Assembly: GCF_020360975.1 (NCBI RefSeq)
Contig: NW_025408673.1
Span: forward strand, 3,658,001 to 3,722,000
DNA: 64,000 bases
Direction: 5' to 3'
Source: Hirsutella rhossiliensis
Lineage: Eukaryota > Ascomycota > Sordariomycetes > Hypocreales > Ophiocordycipitaceae
The translations under genes were made by a program, and so were the position numbers. Below, in pieces: positions 1 to 11,522 of the stretch. Numbering within the stretch: position 1 is the first letter of the stretch; the number at the start of each line of letters is the position of its first letter. The notes under the pieces were generated by a model. The model worked only from the letters and a program-made list of their open reading frames with translations. It was not told the origin of the DNA and did no database searches.

Positions 1-1324
1 GTGCAGCTCCTCCGGCGGTCGGCGGAGGACGCGAAGCGCGACGCCAAGCAGTGGGCCGCCACGGCCGAGGAGGGCGGTATGACGGCGCCGCAGGCCGACG
101 ACGAAGGCAGGGGCGGCCGAAGGGGCGAGGAGGCATACCGCGCCGGCGGGGCGGGCGACGCGGCTCGGCTCATCGACGTCGTCCGGAACGCCGCCAGCGC
201 GGGACAAGTCACGGCGCAGTCAACAGAGCTGCTAGCGATGACGCAGCAGCTCTGCCGGTTCCAGCAGTCGGCGCTCGGGTCGGCGGCCGAGCTCGCGGCG
301 ACGGTGGTGGCGGACGAGAGGGCAGGCAGGCGGGTGAACCTACCGGGCTCGGCGCTGTCGGGGCGGCACTGCCGCGGCAAGAAGAGGTGCGGGCCATCAA
401 GTCGCAGCAGAGGAGCGCGGCGCGGGGCGGGCGGGCGATCCAGGGCATCCAGGGCGGCGGGGCGGCGGCGGGCGTCGGGGCCGACCGCGGCGCGGCCCTT
501 CGCGGGGTGATGGGGGGCTTCGGCGAGGACGACATCGACGTAACGGCGGCCGACGGCGACGCAGACGCAGGCACGGCGGCGGGGATGCGCGTGCGGCTCG
601 GCCCGTCGAGCTCGTTCGTCGCCGCCGGCGAGAGCTGGCGGGCCAGCTCACGCTCAACGAAAGCAGGCCATCGCCCTCCTAATCGTGTGCCGGCAACTCG
701 ACCGAATCCGGCAGGGCGACGACGCAGGCGGCGACGGTGGTGGCCAGCTCTGCCTATTCATCGGCGGCGAGGGCGGCACCGGCAAGTCGCGCGTCATCGA
801 GGCGCTCGTCGAGCTGCTCGCCCGGAGGGACCTATCGAGCCGGCTGCTGGTTACGGCGACGTCGGGGACGGCGGCAGCGCGGATCAACGGCATCACGCTG
901 CACTCGGCCTGCGGCCTTACGGTCGGCCAGGGCGGCCGGGCGGGAGGGCGACGAGGACATTGACGGCGTACGGCTGGCGGGCCAGGGCGAGCGCTTCGTC
1001 GACGGCCGGTCGCGGATGGACTGGCAGGAGAAGGAGGTGCTGGTGATCGACGAGGTCAGCATGCTCGGGGCGCGGACGCTGCACGCCGCCAACGAGCAGC
1101 TCTGCCGGCTGCGGGGGTCGGCGCGGGACTTCGGCGGCATCCCGGTAGTGATCCTCTGCGGCGACTTCCACCAGTTCCGGCCGGTGCAGGAACGGTCGAT
1201 CCTGCTGCCGAGCGCGGCGGTGGCGTGGGACGAGGACGGGGCGTTCGCGGCCGAGCAGCGGCGGCAGCACGACAAGGCGCACGCGCTGTGGCGGCGCTTC
1301 ACGACGGTCGTCATGCTAGACGAG
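1..1324 (+). pseudogene. Helitron copy A: C-terminal PIF1-like helicase fragment of Rep-helicase
   Basis: The window opens inside the helicase half of a Helitron Rep-helicase, the 5'-3' helicase that unwinds DNA during rolling-circle transposition. Visible are the VQLLRRSAEDAKRDAKQW segment that follows the second intron in the other copies, a Walker A GGEGGTGKS at about 763-789, the SGTAAARINGITLHSACG segment, Walker B VIDEVSMLG near 1040-1065, and CGDFHQFRPVQERS near 1160-1195. At least three frame changes (about 360-400, about 640-680, about 930) break it. Homology to copies B-E stops abruptly after MLDEQ at about 1324, so the C-terminal lobe is missing. The upstream part lies outside the window. 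The fragment is clearly related to B and C. Confidence is high for family, low for exact edges. Confidence 0.85.
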
Positions 1325-1484
1325 CAGACGGGAGAGGCAACCCAACAGGGTTGCGCAAAGAGCCTTGAGGAACGAAAAAAACGTCTAGACAAGGGGCAGA
1401 CAGATGTACAGAGGCAGAAAGGTAACGACGACCAAGGGGCAGCCAGGCTGGACGAAAAACACTTCCCATTTAAGGAGTTATAGC
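1325..1484. other. Junction between Helitron copies A and B
   Basis: A short stretch links the truncated helicase of copy A to the start of homology between copies B and C. It contains an 18-nt hairpin at 1337-1354 (7-bp stem GCAACCC/GGGTTGC, 4-nt loop) and a CTAG at 1384-1387, which together resemble a Helitron 3' terminus although the spacing is long. It also holds, on the - strand at 1362-1378, the sequence TTTTCGTTCCTCAAGGC that recurs at the tails of B and C. No gene is seen here. Boundary calls are inference. Confidence 0.4.
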
Positions 1485-1619
1485 AGCGTACGCTATTCCA
1501 TTTCCGTAGCTTTCTTAGATAGGTGGCGGTTTCGAAGCGGACGGGCCGGCGAGCCCAAGCCATGGGCGACAATGGAATCGAGGAAGAGTCCGTAAGTCAG
1601 GACCCGGCTTAGGGTTGTC

Positions 1620-2920
1620 CGGCTCATGAGCGGCGGAGGCAGCCGAAACAGAGAACGAGTGGGTAGCAGAGGAGGCGGGCTTAGGGAAGACGAGATCACC
1701 GGGGCCTTATGCAGCAGACACGGTCGCTTCGTCGGCGTATCGGCAGGCTCAGGGCAATATCGTTTCCCGGGCGGCGTAAGGTGGCCGGTCGAGGCGAAGC
1801 CGAAGCCAAGGGTGGAGGACTGAGCGGGAGGGTGCCAGGGTGATCAAAGACAAAGAGGCAGCGCGCACGTCCCGGAAGGCCGCGGAAGCGGAGGAAGCTT
1901 GTTGCCTCTGTGGCGTAGAGAAAGCGGTGCCATCGTGGTGACGGCGGCGGCGGCCTTGTCGAGAAAGTCCAGGAATCCGGGACGACGATAAAGACGTTGT
2001 CCCGGTCCGAGCCCGGGGGGTAGAGCATGACATCATGACGGAGCAGGCCAGCGACCTTGCCTGTGCAGGTAAAGGGGACGTTAGGCTGAAATTGAGAGTC
2101 CTGCCTCTCGGCCATCTTCCTACACAAGATGGCCCAGGGGTTAGCGCGAACAGGGAAGATAACGAAGACCTGGAACGGGTGGAAGCCCTTGAAGGGGACC
2201 TTATTAGGCATCCCAGGAGCGACATAGGTAGAAAGGCGGACAAATCCGCAACAGTTAAGTTGGGCGGCGCCTAGACCGGGCAGTAGGTCCCGCCGCAGCG
2301 AGGAGTGGCCGGTGCCGACGATAAGGCCGGTAAAGGAAACAATAGGCGGGATGCAGGGAGTCGCCCATGGAGGCAAAGAGCCTAGGAGAACACTTCAAGC
2401 CCATCTTAGCCATATACCGTTTCGTCGGCACTCGCGAAGGGTCAGGGCACGGCTTACGGCTGGTAGCCCTGATCGCGGACGACAAGGGCGGGCATCGTAG
2501 AGAAAGGTGCGGCCCGTGTCAGACTCGAGGCCGTCGCGTTGCTCAACCTCCCATGCGAGCGCGTAGGGGTGGACGCGGGCATGCATGAAAAACCACTCTT
2601 CGGTCCAGTCGGAGGATCAATAGGCTGGCCGTAGATGGAGAGGTTGAGGCTAAAAAGACGGATGTCGGGAATCATCGGCATCCGATCGGAGGGCGCATAT
2701 TCCGTCGCGAGCAGCCAGGCGGGAGGAGGCAGGAAGACGCGGGCCATGGCCTCGGCGTTAAGACCCCTGATGCGGTGGTCGTCCTGGTGGGAAAATCTAG
2801 CAGGACAGTCCGGCTGGACAAAAGACATCATAGACATCTCACCGCCAGCGCCCTTTGGCTATCGAGCGGCTTTCGAAGGTGCGGTGCGGGCATATCGGTA
2901 CGAAGTAGAGAGGAAGACAT
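1620..2920 (-). pseudogene. Helitron companion gene, copy B (conserved nuclear protein of unknown function)
   Basis: I do not recognise this family. It is a two-exon gene divergent from the Rep-helicase. The start is chosen at 2920 by alignment with copy C (MSSS..., then PHLRKPLDS). Exon 1 carries the MSMMSFVQPDCPARF segment and ends at ...DQGYQP. The intron is 2382-2457 (76 bp), with donor GTAAGC and acceptor CTAG. Exon 2 has the conserved core: PIVSFTG, AAQLNCCGF, GFHPFQVFVIFP, FTCTGKVAGLL and VFIVVPDSWTF. The tail keeps TPTKRPCL near 1715-1740, a nuclear-signal-like block. Frameshifts occur in exon 1 (about 2500-2680), near the exon 2 start and after WTF, so it is a pseudogene. A beta-rich core with CTGKVAG could be an OB-type ssDNA-binding fold, by analogy with RPA-like genes in plant Helitrons. 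That is inference only. Confidence 0.7.
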
Positions 2921-3408
2921 AGTGCATCTGCGCAGGTCGATAGCCACTTGCACGCACTAAAGGACGGGTTCTCAGCGTCAAGAAAGGAGTAGGGAAGAAG
3001 TCGAGCGTAGACGCACTTATAGTAGATCAATAGTGGTATGGATTCGCCGGGAAGAGCGAGGAGCCTTGCCGCTGTAAGTAAGCAGACGTCAAAGAGATGC
3101 GTCGTGGTGTTGCGGAGCTGGGTACTGATCGGGCAGCAAGGGCGACGCGGATTAAAGTGTCCGGCAGGGCTACCGGCATAGGATGGCGAAAACTAGGGCT
3201 GTCGGCAGATAGGCCTGTCGATAGGTACAAAGGAAGCCCGGCAGGTCCGAGAGAGGAGGTCTAATGCAGAAAGGGGATATTAACAAGGAAGGATATAACC
3301 GTTAGCAAGAAGAATGCCAACGCGGCGGAACGCCATTGCCAGGAAGCGAGACAATCTCGGGGTATATCCCGGTCGAAGGCTTCTAATCTATCGTTCGTTT
3401 GCGGAGCC
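2921..3408. other. Divergent intergenic region of Helitron copy B
   Basis: This is about 490 bases between the companion gene start and the first recognisable Rep-helicase N-terminal sequence. It should hold both promoters if the genes were ever active. I see no convincing TATA box pair, repeat or gene. The reading frames crossing it are not conserved in copies C-E. Confidence 0.4.
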
Positions 3409-6400
3409 TTGCCGATAAGACAGCACCAGCATGGGGAGAATCGTAGCCGCGAGGTAAGATCGGTGGCAGGAGAGTGCGAAACGGGGACAGCAGCAGCGGC
3501 CGCTGCTGCGACGAGGATATCGCGGCGGCGAGACCGATCGCAATGGACGAAGGGCCGAAGCGGGCGTCGGGCCACAAAAGTCAAGAAACGCGGCACCCAG
3601 GTTCCGGCCTATTGAGGCCAAGCCGGCCGCGGCGGCCGACGATGCCTCACGAAGAGAGCAGGCAGAGGCACTCAAAGAGCGTTGCCCAAGGGAAGTCGGC
3701 GAGGCGGCTGGCCGCGGAAAGGACGACTAACGTCGATAGTTCCTCCTCGAAGGAGGGCTCGTGGAGGGCGTCAGAGGGCACGTCTGGAAGGCGAAGCCGT
3801 GGTGCGCGGACAGGGCCAATGGGCTCCGAGGACACCCAAGCCGCCCAGGAGGACAGGATCGGCCGGCAAGCCCTGTCGGGAACTCGCCTAGAGTCGTCAG
3901 GAGCTTCTGGTTCGGCCAATCCGACCTCAAGAGATGGATGATGGCGCAGGAGATACGCAGTCATCCGGACGGTGGCCACCGCCGCCATCACGCCAGAAAG
4001 GACAGGGTCGGCCGGCAAACAGTGTCGGGATTTCGTCTACAGCCGTCAGGAGCGCCTCATTCGGCCAATCCAACCTAGAGCAATAGAAGATAGAGCGGGA
4101 GATATACAGTCATCCGGATGCCAGGCGGGACAGGATTGGCCGGCAACCGCTGTCACGATGTCGTCTGGAGTCGTCAGGCCCCTCGTTCAGCCAACCCAAC
4201 CCAGAGATGCAAGGCAGGGCAGGAGATACGCAGTCATCCGGATGGTTGCCACCACGGCCATCACGCCAGGCGGCGGCGGGAGAACAAGATCGGCCGTGGC
4301 GAGACGAGGCAGCGGAAAGATCCTCGCAGGCCGTAGAACAGAGAAGAGGAACCGCCAGCGTGACCGAGACCAGACCCCGACGAAACGTACTCGAGGAAGC
4401 CATCCGAGGCAGAGGAGGAGTGAGCTGCAGGCAGAGGATTTGGCCAGTGTCTTGCTTTACCTCGAAGGGAATTCGTCGCGAAGGAAAGGCTGTCTAAGGA
4501 GCAAACCTGGTGCACACCAATACCGCATGAGAGGAAGGTATCGACGGTGCGAAAGTTTTATCGGGCGTTCCACGATGTGAGCACCTTGCCGATAATGACC
4601 TGCAGGCTGTGTTACCGCAAGCGTACAAGGAAGGAGTTGAGGAGATTCCGTGGGATCAGTGGCTATCAAGTCCCGTTCCTCGGGGTGAGCGCTCACCATT
4701 TGCGTGCCGAAGCTGCTTTCCCGGGGTGAGCCGTCTCGGTTTGTGTGGAGTGTGCCCGATGCTTGGGGCGCGGGAGCCTGTCGTCGGCGGTCCACCTTCA
4801 CAGTCGCCTCGGATGCGAGCACATGTTCCCCGACGAGCTGAAGGGGCTGACGCCGGTCGAAGAGAAGCTCATCTCGTTGAACTCGTGTTACGGCTTTGTG
4901 ACGAGGTATAACATTCCGGGCGGGCAGACGCAGGCAGTGAGGTATCCGAGACATGTCAAGGGCCACATCACGGTGTTTCCAAACAACGTGCAGGAGCTGG
5001 CGAGAAGGTGCTCCGCACCCGCTCTGGCAAACAATGGACGAGATCCACGTCTCGTGGCAGGGCGCGGAGAAGCCAGCACCGTGCGACTTATCGGGTCTCT
5101 TGTCGGTGAGGCGTCAAGTCGTCGAGAGCGCTTATCTGGTTGAAGAAGAATAACCCCATTACGCCGATATTGAGATTGATAGGGCGGAAATGGATAGCTG
5201 GGAACACCATCACACGGTGTGCCGCGGGTGGTCTACGACCGCATGGAGCGGAACGAGCCGTCTGCGTGGGAGAAGACGCGAACGGCGCAGGTCGTGCCGC
5301 CCGCAGAGCGGGCCATGGACGACGATAGTCCGGCGGAGATCGAAGGAGTCCTCGCCCAGCTCCTCCAAGGACAAGACGTATTGGACAGGGAGTCGAGAAT
5401 CCGAGGGAGTGGAGCGGACGGGACTGACGATGCTGAGCCCGATGACAGAGCCAAAACGATCAACGAGATCACCTCTTCCGGCATGTTTGCATTGGACGGA
5501 CCGCCGGAAGTGTCGGACGCAGAAAGCTCCGCTTTGCGTGCAATGCCGTGGGTGGCGATGGGGCCGAGAACGACCGCAAGGGCCGAGGGCATGGATAAGG
5601 TCGGCGGAGGCGGGTCAAGAAGGCACGGATGTCCGCGAGCCATACATCCACGTTTGTCGCGGAGACGAATTCGCCGACTCGCTCGACGCCTCGTTCTTCG
5701 CCAAGACCTTTCCCACCCTACTGCCGTTCGGATTTGGAGGACCACGGCTCGCGGAGGAAGTCATCTTAGGACCCGAGGGCCGGTCAATTGGCGGGTACGG
5801 CTGCTGGAGAAGAGACGGCGGCGCGAGATCTTCTGTCGTCTCGGAACATAAGCCTTCGGACCTGGGCCGGCATTGTGCTGCGGCGCCATGGTGGCCGATT
5901 CGCGACGCATACCATCTTCTCGTTTCTCGTTTTCAATATGGATGTGCGGTCGAAGAATCGTCGGGTCAGCATGCTCAGCGCGACGCGGAAGAACTTCGCC
6001 GAGGTGGAGCGCATCGTACGGTCGCTGACAGCGGATAGGTTAGCGGCCGCCAGGGCGGAGCTGGAGACGTCGGGCAAGACTACCGACGATGGCGTCAAGG
6101 AGCTTCTAAGATGCCTTTCGCTGTACGGCTATCGGCAGCCCATGTCGAGGGAGCTCCGTCTGAGCATGCGGCGCAAGATCCAGTCACTCATCTTATGTCG
6201 TGGCGTGCCTGCAATCTGGTTCACGCTCAACCCGAACGACATCACGAACCCGGTGAAGCTGAGACTGGCGGCATACCGCACACGTGATCCCGCAGCGGCC
6301 GAGGCATTCCTGCAAGGCCTCGACAAGGCGTTCAAACGTGCGCGGCTGGCCATCTCGGACCCGTTAAGCTCGGCCGAATTCTTCCACCGAGAAATGACGT

Positions 6401-9400
6401 TGTTCTTCGAACATTACGTGAGAGTGGGCGAGGAGTCGGTGTTCGGGCGCATCAGCCACTATTACGGTGCCGTCGAGACCAACGAGCGTGGAGCGCTCCA
6501 TGTTCACGGACTGCTCTGGCTGCAGGGCAACGTGCATCTAAGCTCGATGCTTGCCGATATCGACGGCGAGGATCAAGCGGCATACCGAGAACGCATCGTC
6601 AGATACGTCGACAGTGTCTTTTCCGAGGTATGAGCGGGGCCGGCGTGTTGACCTGCGTCCTCCGTCTGTCAAAGCCGAGAAAGCTGACGAACAAGACAGG
6701 ATCTGGACCAGGAAGGCTTCTGCGCAATGCAGGCCGAGCGATCGGTGACGTCAGATATATCGCAATTTCTGGGCGACGAACGGCAATTTTCAGCCTCGTT
6801 CGACGAGGAAGCGAACTTCTGTGCCGGCGCGACGCAGATCCATACCCACAGCCCGACCTGCGTCAAGTACTCGCTGGGCAAAGGGGGGCGCAAGGGCGAT
6901 TTATGTCGTTTCAAGGCGCCGTGGGGACTGGTCGACGAGACGGCCTTCACGGGAGACGGCGTGCTGCGGATTCGGAGGTCGCACAGCATGGTGAATCGGT
7001 GGAACAAGGCCATTGCCGTGGGGCTTCGCCACAACCATGACATATCTTTCATCGCCACACAGCGTAAGACGATGGCCCTCATCTTTTACGTCACAAACTA
7101 TGCGACCAAGGTGGAGGACCCTGTATGGAAGCGCGTCGCCGCCGCCGCGGATCTCTTGCCTCCCAGGGCAGGTGACGGAATGGCCGACGGCGCGGAGGTT
7201 CGTGGAGACAGTGGTGCCGGTGACGATGGCAGGCAGAATAAGACACGGCAGTTCCTGATGAAGGTGGCGAATCGCGTGTTTACGGAGAGCCGTTATCGCA
7301 GGTCGAGGTCGTCGCGGACCTCCTGGGATGCGCGACTGAACTGACGAATGGCAGTGCTTGGGCGTTCCTGAACGTATCGTTGCTCTACTGGCAAGTCTTC
7401 CGACAATGGCCGCACCTTCGACGAGAAGCGGCGCAGCCGTTGCAGATGGCTCTGTGGACGAGTCAATACTCGTCGAAGAAGCAGGCCAGAGGATTTGCCG
7501 TGTCGAGGCATACCGTCATCGGGAGACGTCCTTCGAGGGCTGTGTCTCTACGACTACGTTTCGCTGGTCAGGCTGAAGCGCAACGAAAGGGACGAGGGGC
7601 CCGCCGGCTGGGGGGAGGTCCCGTTCGAGAGCGGCTGGGCTCCGGGAGGCCGTTGGGCGCAGGTGCTCAGGCGACCGGGCAAGCAGGCCACGGTCTGCCT
7701 CGACGGGTATTTGAGCAAGGATTTCGACGAAGACGACGAAGGGTCGTGCTACCGAAGGTGCGTTTGTCGTCGACGGGCCGGAGGCGCCGGGTCGAAGGCT
7801 AATTTCCATGGCGAAGAGCGGCTGTGCAGCATCTTGCGCTGTTCGTGCCGTGGGAGTCTTTCTTAGACGAAGAAAGGGCGACATCAACTGCATATGGGGC
7901 GGCAACGAGCAGCCCTGGCCCCGAGGATATCATGTTTCGTCGATAACGTGCAGTTGCTGCGACGGTCGGCCGAAGATGCAAAGCGGGACGCACGGCAGTG
8001 GGCGGCCTCGTCCGGTGACGGCGACCCGGCAGTACGTCCGGACGAGGACGGCACCGGGAGGTGGGTGTCGAGCCGGATCGGGATACCAGGCCGACAGTGC
8101 GGGAAGCACGAATCGCCTAATCGACGTTGTCAGAAGCTCGATCGGGCCGAACCAAATCACGGCCGGCTCGCCGGAGCTCACGGCGATGATGCAGGAGCTC
8201 AGCCGATTTCAGCAATCGGCGCTGTCCTCTTCTTCCGAGGTCCAGGCCACAATACTACCCGAACGGGGCCCAAGACGAATCAACATCCCGGGCGGGCATT
8301 CTCCGAGCCACCATACCGCCGCAAAGTGAGGTTAGGGCCATAAAGTCGCAGCAAATCCGCGCATCCAGGGAGAGGAGAAGATGATACAGGGCATACAAAG
8401 CCTGTCCACGGCACCGGTGACTGGTCGCCGCGCGGCGGTGCGGGGCGTGCTCACGGGTTTCGGGGATGACGACGTCCAGATGACGGCAGCGGAGCTCGAG
8501 GAAGGAGTAGCGGGGCCAGCGCGGGAATGGAGATCCGGTTCGGTGCCTCAACCTCCTTCCTCGAGGCGGGCAAGGCCCTGGCAGCGCGGCTCACGCTAAA
8601 CAAGAAGCAGGCGATCGCCTTCCTAATTATATGCCGCCAGCTTGACCTGAAACGGCGCGGGAGAAAAGCAACGTACGCCAGCTGTGCCAGTTCGTCGGTG
8701 GAGAGGGCGGAACGGGCAAGTCACGAGTCATCGAGGCGCTCGTCGAGCTCTTCGCGTCAAGGATCAATCGAATCGTCTGATGATAACGGCGACGTCGGGG
8801 ACGGCAGCAGCGCGGATCAACGGCATTACGATCCACTCCGCCTGCGGGTTCTCGAAAGATCTCGCGGCAGCCGCAAACGCGGCCAAGGATCTCGACGGGG
8901 TGCGACTGCCGAAACAGGCGGAGCGGTTCGTCGACGGGCAATCCCGGATGGACTGGCAGGAGAAGGACGTGCTCGTCATCGACGAGGTGAGCATGCTCGG
9001 GGCGCGGACGCTACACGCGGTGAACGAGCAGCTCTGCCGGCTGCGCGGGTCGCACCAGGATTTTGGAGGTATTCCGATCGTCCTCTTCTGCGGAGACTTC
9101 CACCAATTCCGCCCCGTCCAAGAACGCTCGATCCTCCTCCCAGCACCGCCGTCTCGTGGGACGTAGACAGCTCCTTCAAGGCCGAGACACGGCACCAGCA
9201 CGACAAGGCGCACGCGTTGTGGAAGAGATTCACGACCACGGTCATGCTGGACGAGCAGGTGCGCGCCGCGGAGATCCGGAATTGCAGAGGCTGCTAAGGC
9301 GGATTCGACTGGGCGTGCAGGACCGCTCGGATCTGGACCTCCTCAACTCAAGATGCTACCGGGAAGGCAGGCCGATCCGTGGGAGACGTGCATCACCGTG

Positions 9401-10251
9401 GTGACGCCGCTGAACAGGAACCGGTGGAACCTCAACATGGAGGCCAGCTTGGCGTTCCGGGCCCAGCAGCGGTCAGTGATGCGCATCTTCATCTCGGATC
9501 ATACGTGGAAGGAGGCCCTGCCGACGGAGGAAGAGGCCATCATGATGCTGAACCAGGGCGACGACAGCGCGATCCCGGTGCCGGCCGTCTTCATGTTCGT
9601 GCCGGGGATGCCGGTCGTCGTGAACCATAACACCCATCAGGGGCTAAAGCTGGTGAACGGCGCCGGCTACACGGCGCTGGAGGTCGTCCTCGACAAGTCG
9701 TACCCGGGGCATCGTATCACGGCAGACACGACGGTCCATTTCGGGCCGCCGGCGGGGATAATGCTGGAGTCGGAGACGACGAACGACGTTCACTTCGTCG
9801 GGATGCCGCCAGGCACGGTCCTGTTGACGCCCATGACGGTCAAAATACAGTGCCAGCGAAAGAGGCCGTGGCAGCAGAACGACGTCAGCCGAAAGGGCCT
9901 GCCCTGTACGGCAGCCTTCGCGTGCACAGACTATAAAGTGCAGGGCAGGACGCTCGAGCGTGTAGCTCTGGAGCTGCGGGAACGCGGACGTCAAACATCG
10001 ACGGACGCGCCGTGTCCTCGCAGTGCGACCCGTACAGCCTGTACGTGCAGCTGTCTCGCTGCCCGACGCTGGACGGCATTATGCTGGTCTCGAAATTGCG
10101 GGAGAGGGACCTGGTGGGCAACAAGGTGCCAGACGAGATGACAGACGCAGAAGCGAGGCTGGGCCAGCTGAGCGACAAGACTGTCCGCGAGGCCTCGGGA
10201 TGGCTAGACGTTGATTCCCTGGACTCTAAAGGCACGGGCCTGGACGTGTAG
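3409..10251 (+). pseudogene. Helitron Rep-helicase, copy B (frameshifted)
   Basis: This is the multidomain transposase of a Helitron: the HUH relaxase nicks and joins DNA, and the PIF1-like helicase unwinds it. In order: a variable Arg-rich N terminus (about 3409-4400); a Cys-rich DUF6570-like region (about 4410-5150; LTPVEEKLISLNSCYGFVTR); Helitron_like_N (about 5640-6627) with an intact HUH motif LHVHGLLWL (His codons in 6499-6507); and the second Rep half with Y-VTN-Y-ATK (Tyr codons at 7087 and 7099). The helicase follows from 7817, with SGTAAARINGITIHSACG, VIDEVSMLG, and the C-terminal SQCDPYSLYVQLSRC, ending at TAG 10249-10251. Introns with GT-AG ends are at 6628-6699 and 7758-7816. Many single-base frame changes occur (for example near 5150, 7290, 8330 and 9140), so no full-length product is expected as written. 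Confidence 0.85.
3860..4268 (+). repeat. Degenerate tandem repeats in the Rep-helicase N-terminal region, copy B
   Basis: Three imperfect units of roughly 120-150 bp share GAGATACGCAGTCATCCGGA-like cores, at about 3950, 4100 and 4221. Each is followed by related blocks ending in ...CATCACGCCAG or a variant. Copy C has two similar units at about 15622 and 15773. The repeats lie in the poorly conserved Arg/Ser/Pro-rich N terminus, where unit number varies between copies. Confidence 0.55.
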
Positions 10252-10451
10252 CTATCGCGATGCCGGGCGCAGGGCGCTGGACGGCACCATGCTCGTGTCA
10301 GGGGTGCGGGAGGGGTTTGGTCGGAAAAGGCCAAAACCGGTTTCACGAGGAGCTGAGTCCTAGTCGCGAGGTTAGGTCGCTGGCAGGACCGGAGAGGGCG
10401 AACTGCGCCGGAAGGCGAAACAAAAGGGCTAGGACGAAAAGGGTAAGTAAT
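10252..10451. other. 3' non-coding tail of Helitron copy B
   Basis: Sequence after the Rep-helicase stop codon is G/A-rich and shows no gene. It ends in AAAGGGCTAGGACGAAAAGG at about 10426-10445. A near-identical block follows the two 155-bp units at about 10765-10787, so the two blocks bracket the duplicated units. Confidence 0.45.
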
Positions 10452-10763
10452 CATTAAGCGACCAAGGGAAGCCGGGATTTAAAAGCTCTCCAATCAGCAG
10501 CCAAGATGGGTTCTCCAATCAGAAGCCAAGGGTTTCGAGGGTAAAGTAGGTTTGGGGGTTTTTGGGGTTTTTTTCGCGTCCAGAAGAGCCTTTTCGTTCC
10601 TCAAGGCATTAAGCGACCAAAGGGAAGCCGGGATTTAAAAGCTCTCCAATCAGCAGCCAAGATGGGTTCTCCAATCAGAAGCCAAGGGTTTCGAGGGTAA
10701 AGTAGGTTTGGGGGTTTTTGGGGTTTTTTTCGCGTCCAGAAGAGCCTTTTCGTTCCTCAAGGC
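10452..10763 (+). repeat. Two tandem ~155-bp units at the Helitron B tail
   Basis: Unit 1 (10452-10606) and unit 2 (10607-10763) are almost identical, differing by about one inserted A near the start and at their outer junctions. Each begins CATTAAGCGACCAA or similar, holds two CTCCAATCAG elements, a G/T-rich stretch (GGTTTGGGGGTTTTTGGGG), and ends TTTTCGTTCCTCAAGGC. The tail of copy C also ends with this last motif (22235-22250). Tandem copies of a terminal segment are a known outcome of Helitron end duplication, but the cause here is inference. Confidence 0.75.
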
Positions 10764-10934
10764 AAAAGGGGCTAGGACGAAAAGGGTAAGTAATCACAGG
10801 AGAAGGCTCTAAAATAAGGCGTCGAGAATTCGGCCTTGAGTGGCCTACTTGCTGTTCTAGTGTTCTTCGCATCATATGCGTCAGTTAATCATAAAAAAAA
10901 ACTACAGAGTATCTAAACATCTAGAACACAAATT

Positions 10935-11522
10935 ATGGCGATGTCTACGGTCCGAGTCGAGTTCATATGCCAATTTGGCGCCAGGCAACTCATCCACAAC
11001 CATAGCATTCCTCGGAGCCTTGTGACGGAGGCAAACAGGGCCGGCGGAGATGCTGAATACAACGAGCGATTTACACAGTCCATGATGCCTCTTATGAAGG
11101 AGCACGAATCAGCATGTCGCAGTGCGTCGGGTGCTTTCTGCGAATGCTGCGGGCGGTTTGCGACAGACATCTTACAGAGTCCGATATCGATGCTGCACGC
11201 AGACGAGGCTCGCATTGTGGTTTGGGTCACATCGTTATGTGGAAGAGGGCAGTGCGAGGTAGAAATGAGACAGGAAATGCAACTAGTAATGGAAATGCGG
11301 CAGGAGGAGGAAAGGCGAGATAAGTTTCTAGGACGCAATAGGTGCATGGAGGTCAGGCTGTGCAAAATATGCGGGACGACCGTGGGAGTGAAGCGGTGCA
11401 GTAGATGTCACGCAGTGGCATACTGCGGCACGGAGCATCAAAAGGCGGACTGGAAGGTTCACAAGAAGGCGTGCGTGCCCGAGAGGCTCAACAGACACGG
11501 AAAGTGTGGAAGGAAACGATGA
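10935..11522 (+). CDS. MYND-type zinc-finger protein
   Basis: An uninterrupted 195-residue reading frame with a C-terminal MYND finger (residues about 142-178): CKICGTTVGVKRCSRC, then YCGTEHQKADWKVHKKAC, the Cys/His spacing of zf-MYND. MYND fingers are protein-interaction modules. This short protein has no SET or other catalytic domain, so its partner is unknown. Upstream of the finger is a charged Met/Glu/Arg-rich stretch (about residues 105-135, probably helical) and a Cys cluster FCECCG at about residue 48. The first ATG (MAMSTV) lies about 170 bases after the tail repeats of Helitron B, and the gene ends about 155 bases before Helitron C. It is the only intact non-transposon frame in the first 42 kb. 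It is absent from the corresponding place in D and E, so it is a host gene between insertions or a captured one. Confidence 0.75.
   Translation: MAMSTVRVEFICQFGARQLIHNHSIPRSLVTEANRAGGDAEYNERFTQSMMPLMKEHESACRSASGAFCECCGRFATDILQSPISMLHADEARIVVWVTSLCGRGQCEVEMRQEMQLVMEMRQEEERRDKFLGRNRCMEVRLCKICGTTVGVKRCSRCHAVAYCGTEHQKADWKVHKKACVPERLNRHGKCGRKR

Larger units (their letters stand above)
1484..10763 (+). mobile_element. Helitron copy B (large autonomous-type family)
   Basis: This is a roughly 9.3-kb Helitron with the family layout: companion gene on - at the left, Rep-helicase on + filling the rest. The left edge is where similarity with copy C begins (B about 1484, C about 11678). The right edge is set at the end of a duplicated tail ending TTTTCGTTCCTCAAGGC. 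I could not confirm a canonical 5' TC or 3' CTRR with certainty. All genes inside are frameshifted, so the copy is probably not autonomous now. Copy B is the only one of the four long copies whose frame runs uninterrupted through the HUH relaxase motif. Confidence 0.75.

Noticed and set aside
51..1046. A 331-codon Arg/Gly-rich + strand frame
   Set aside because: It is a shadow of the GC-rich helicase frame. It has no motif, and the helicase wording lies in the other frames.
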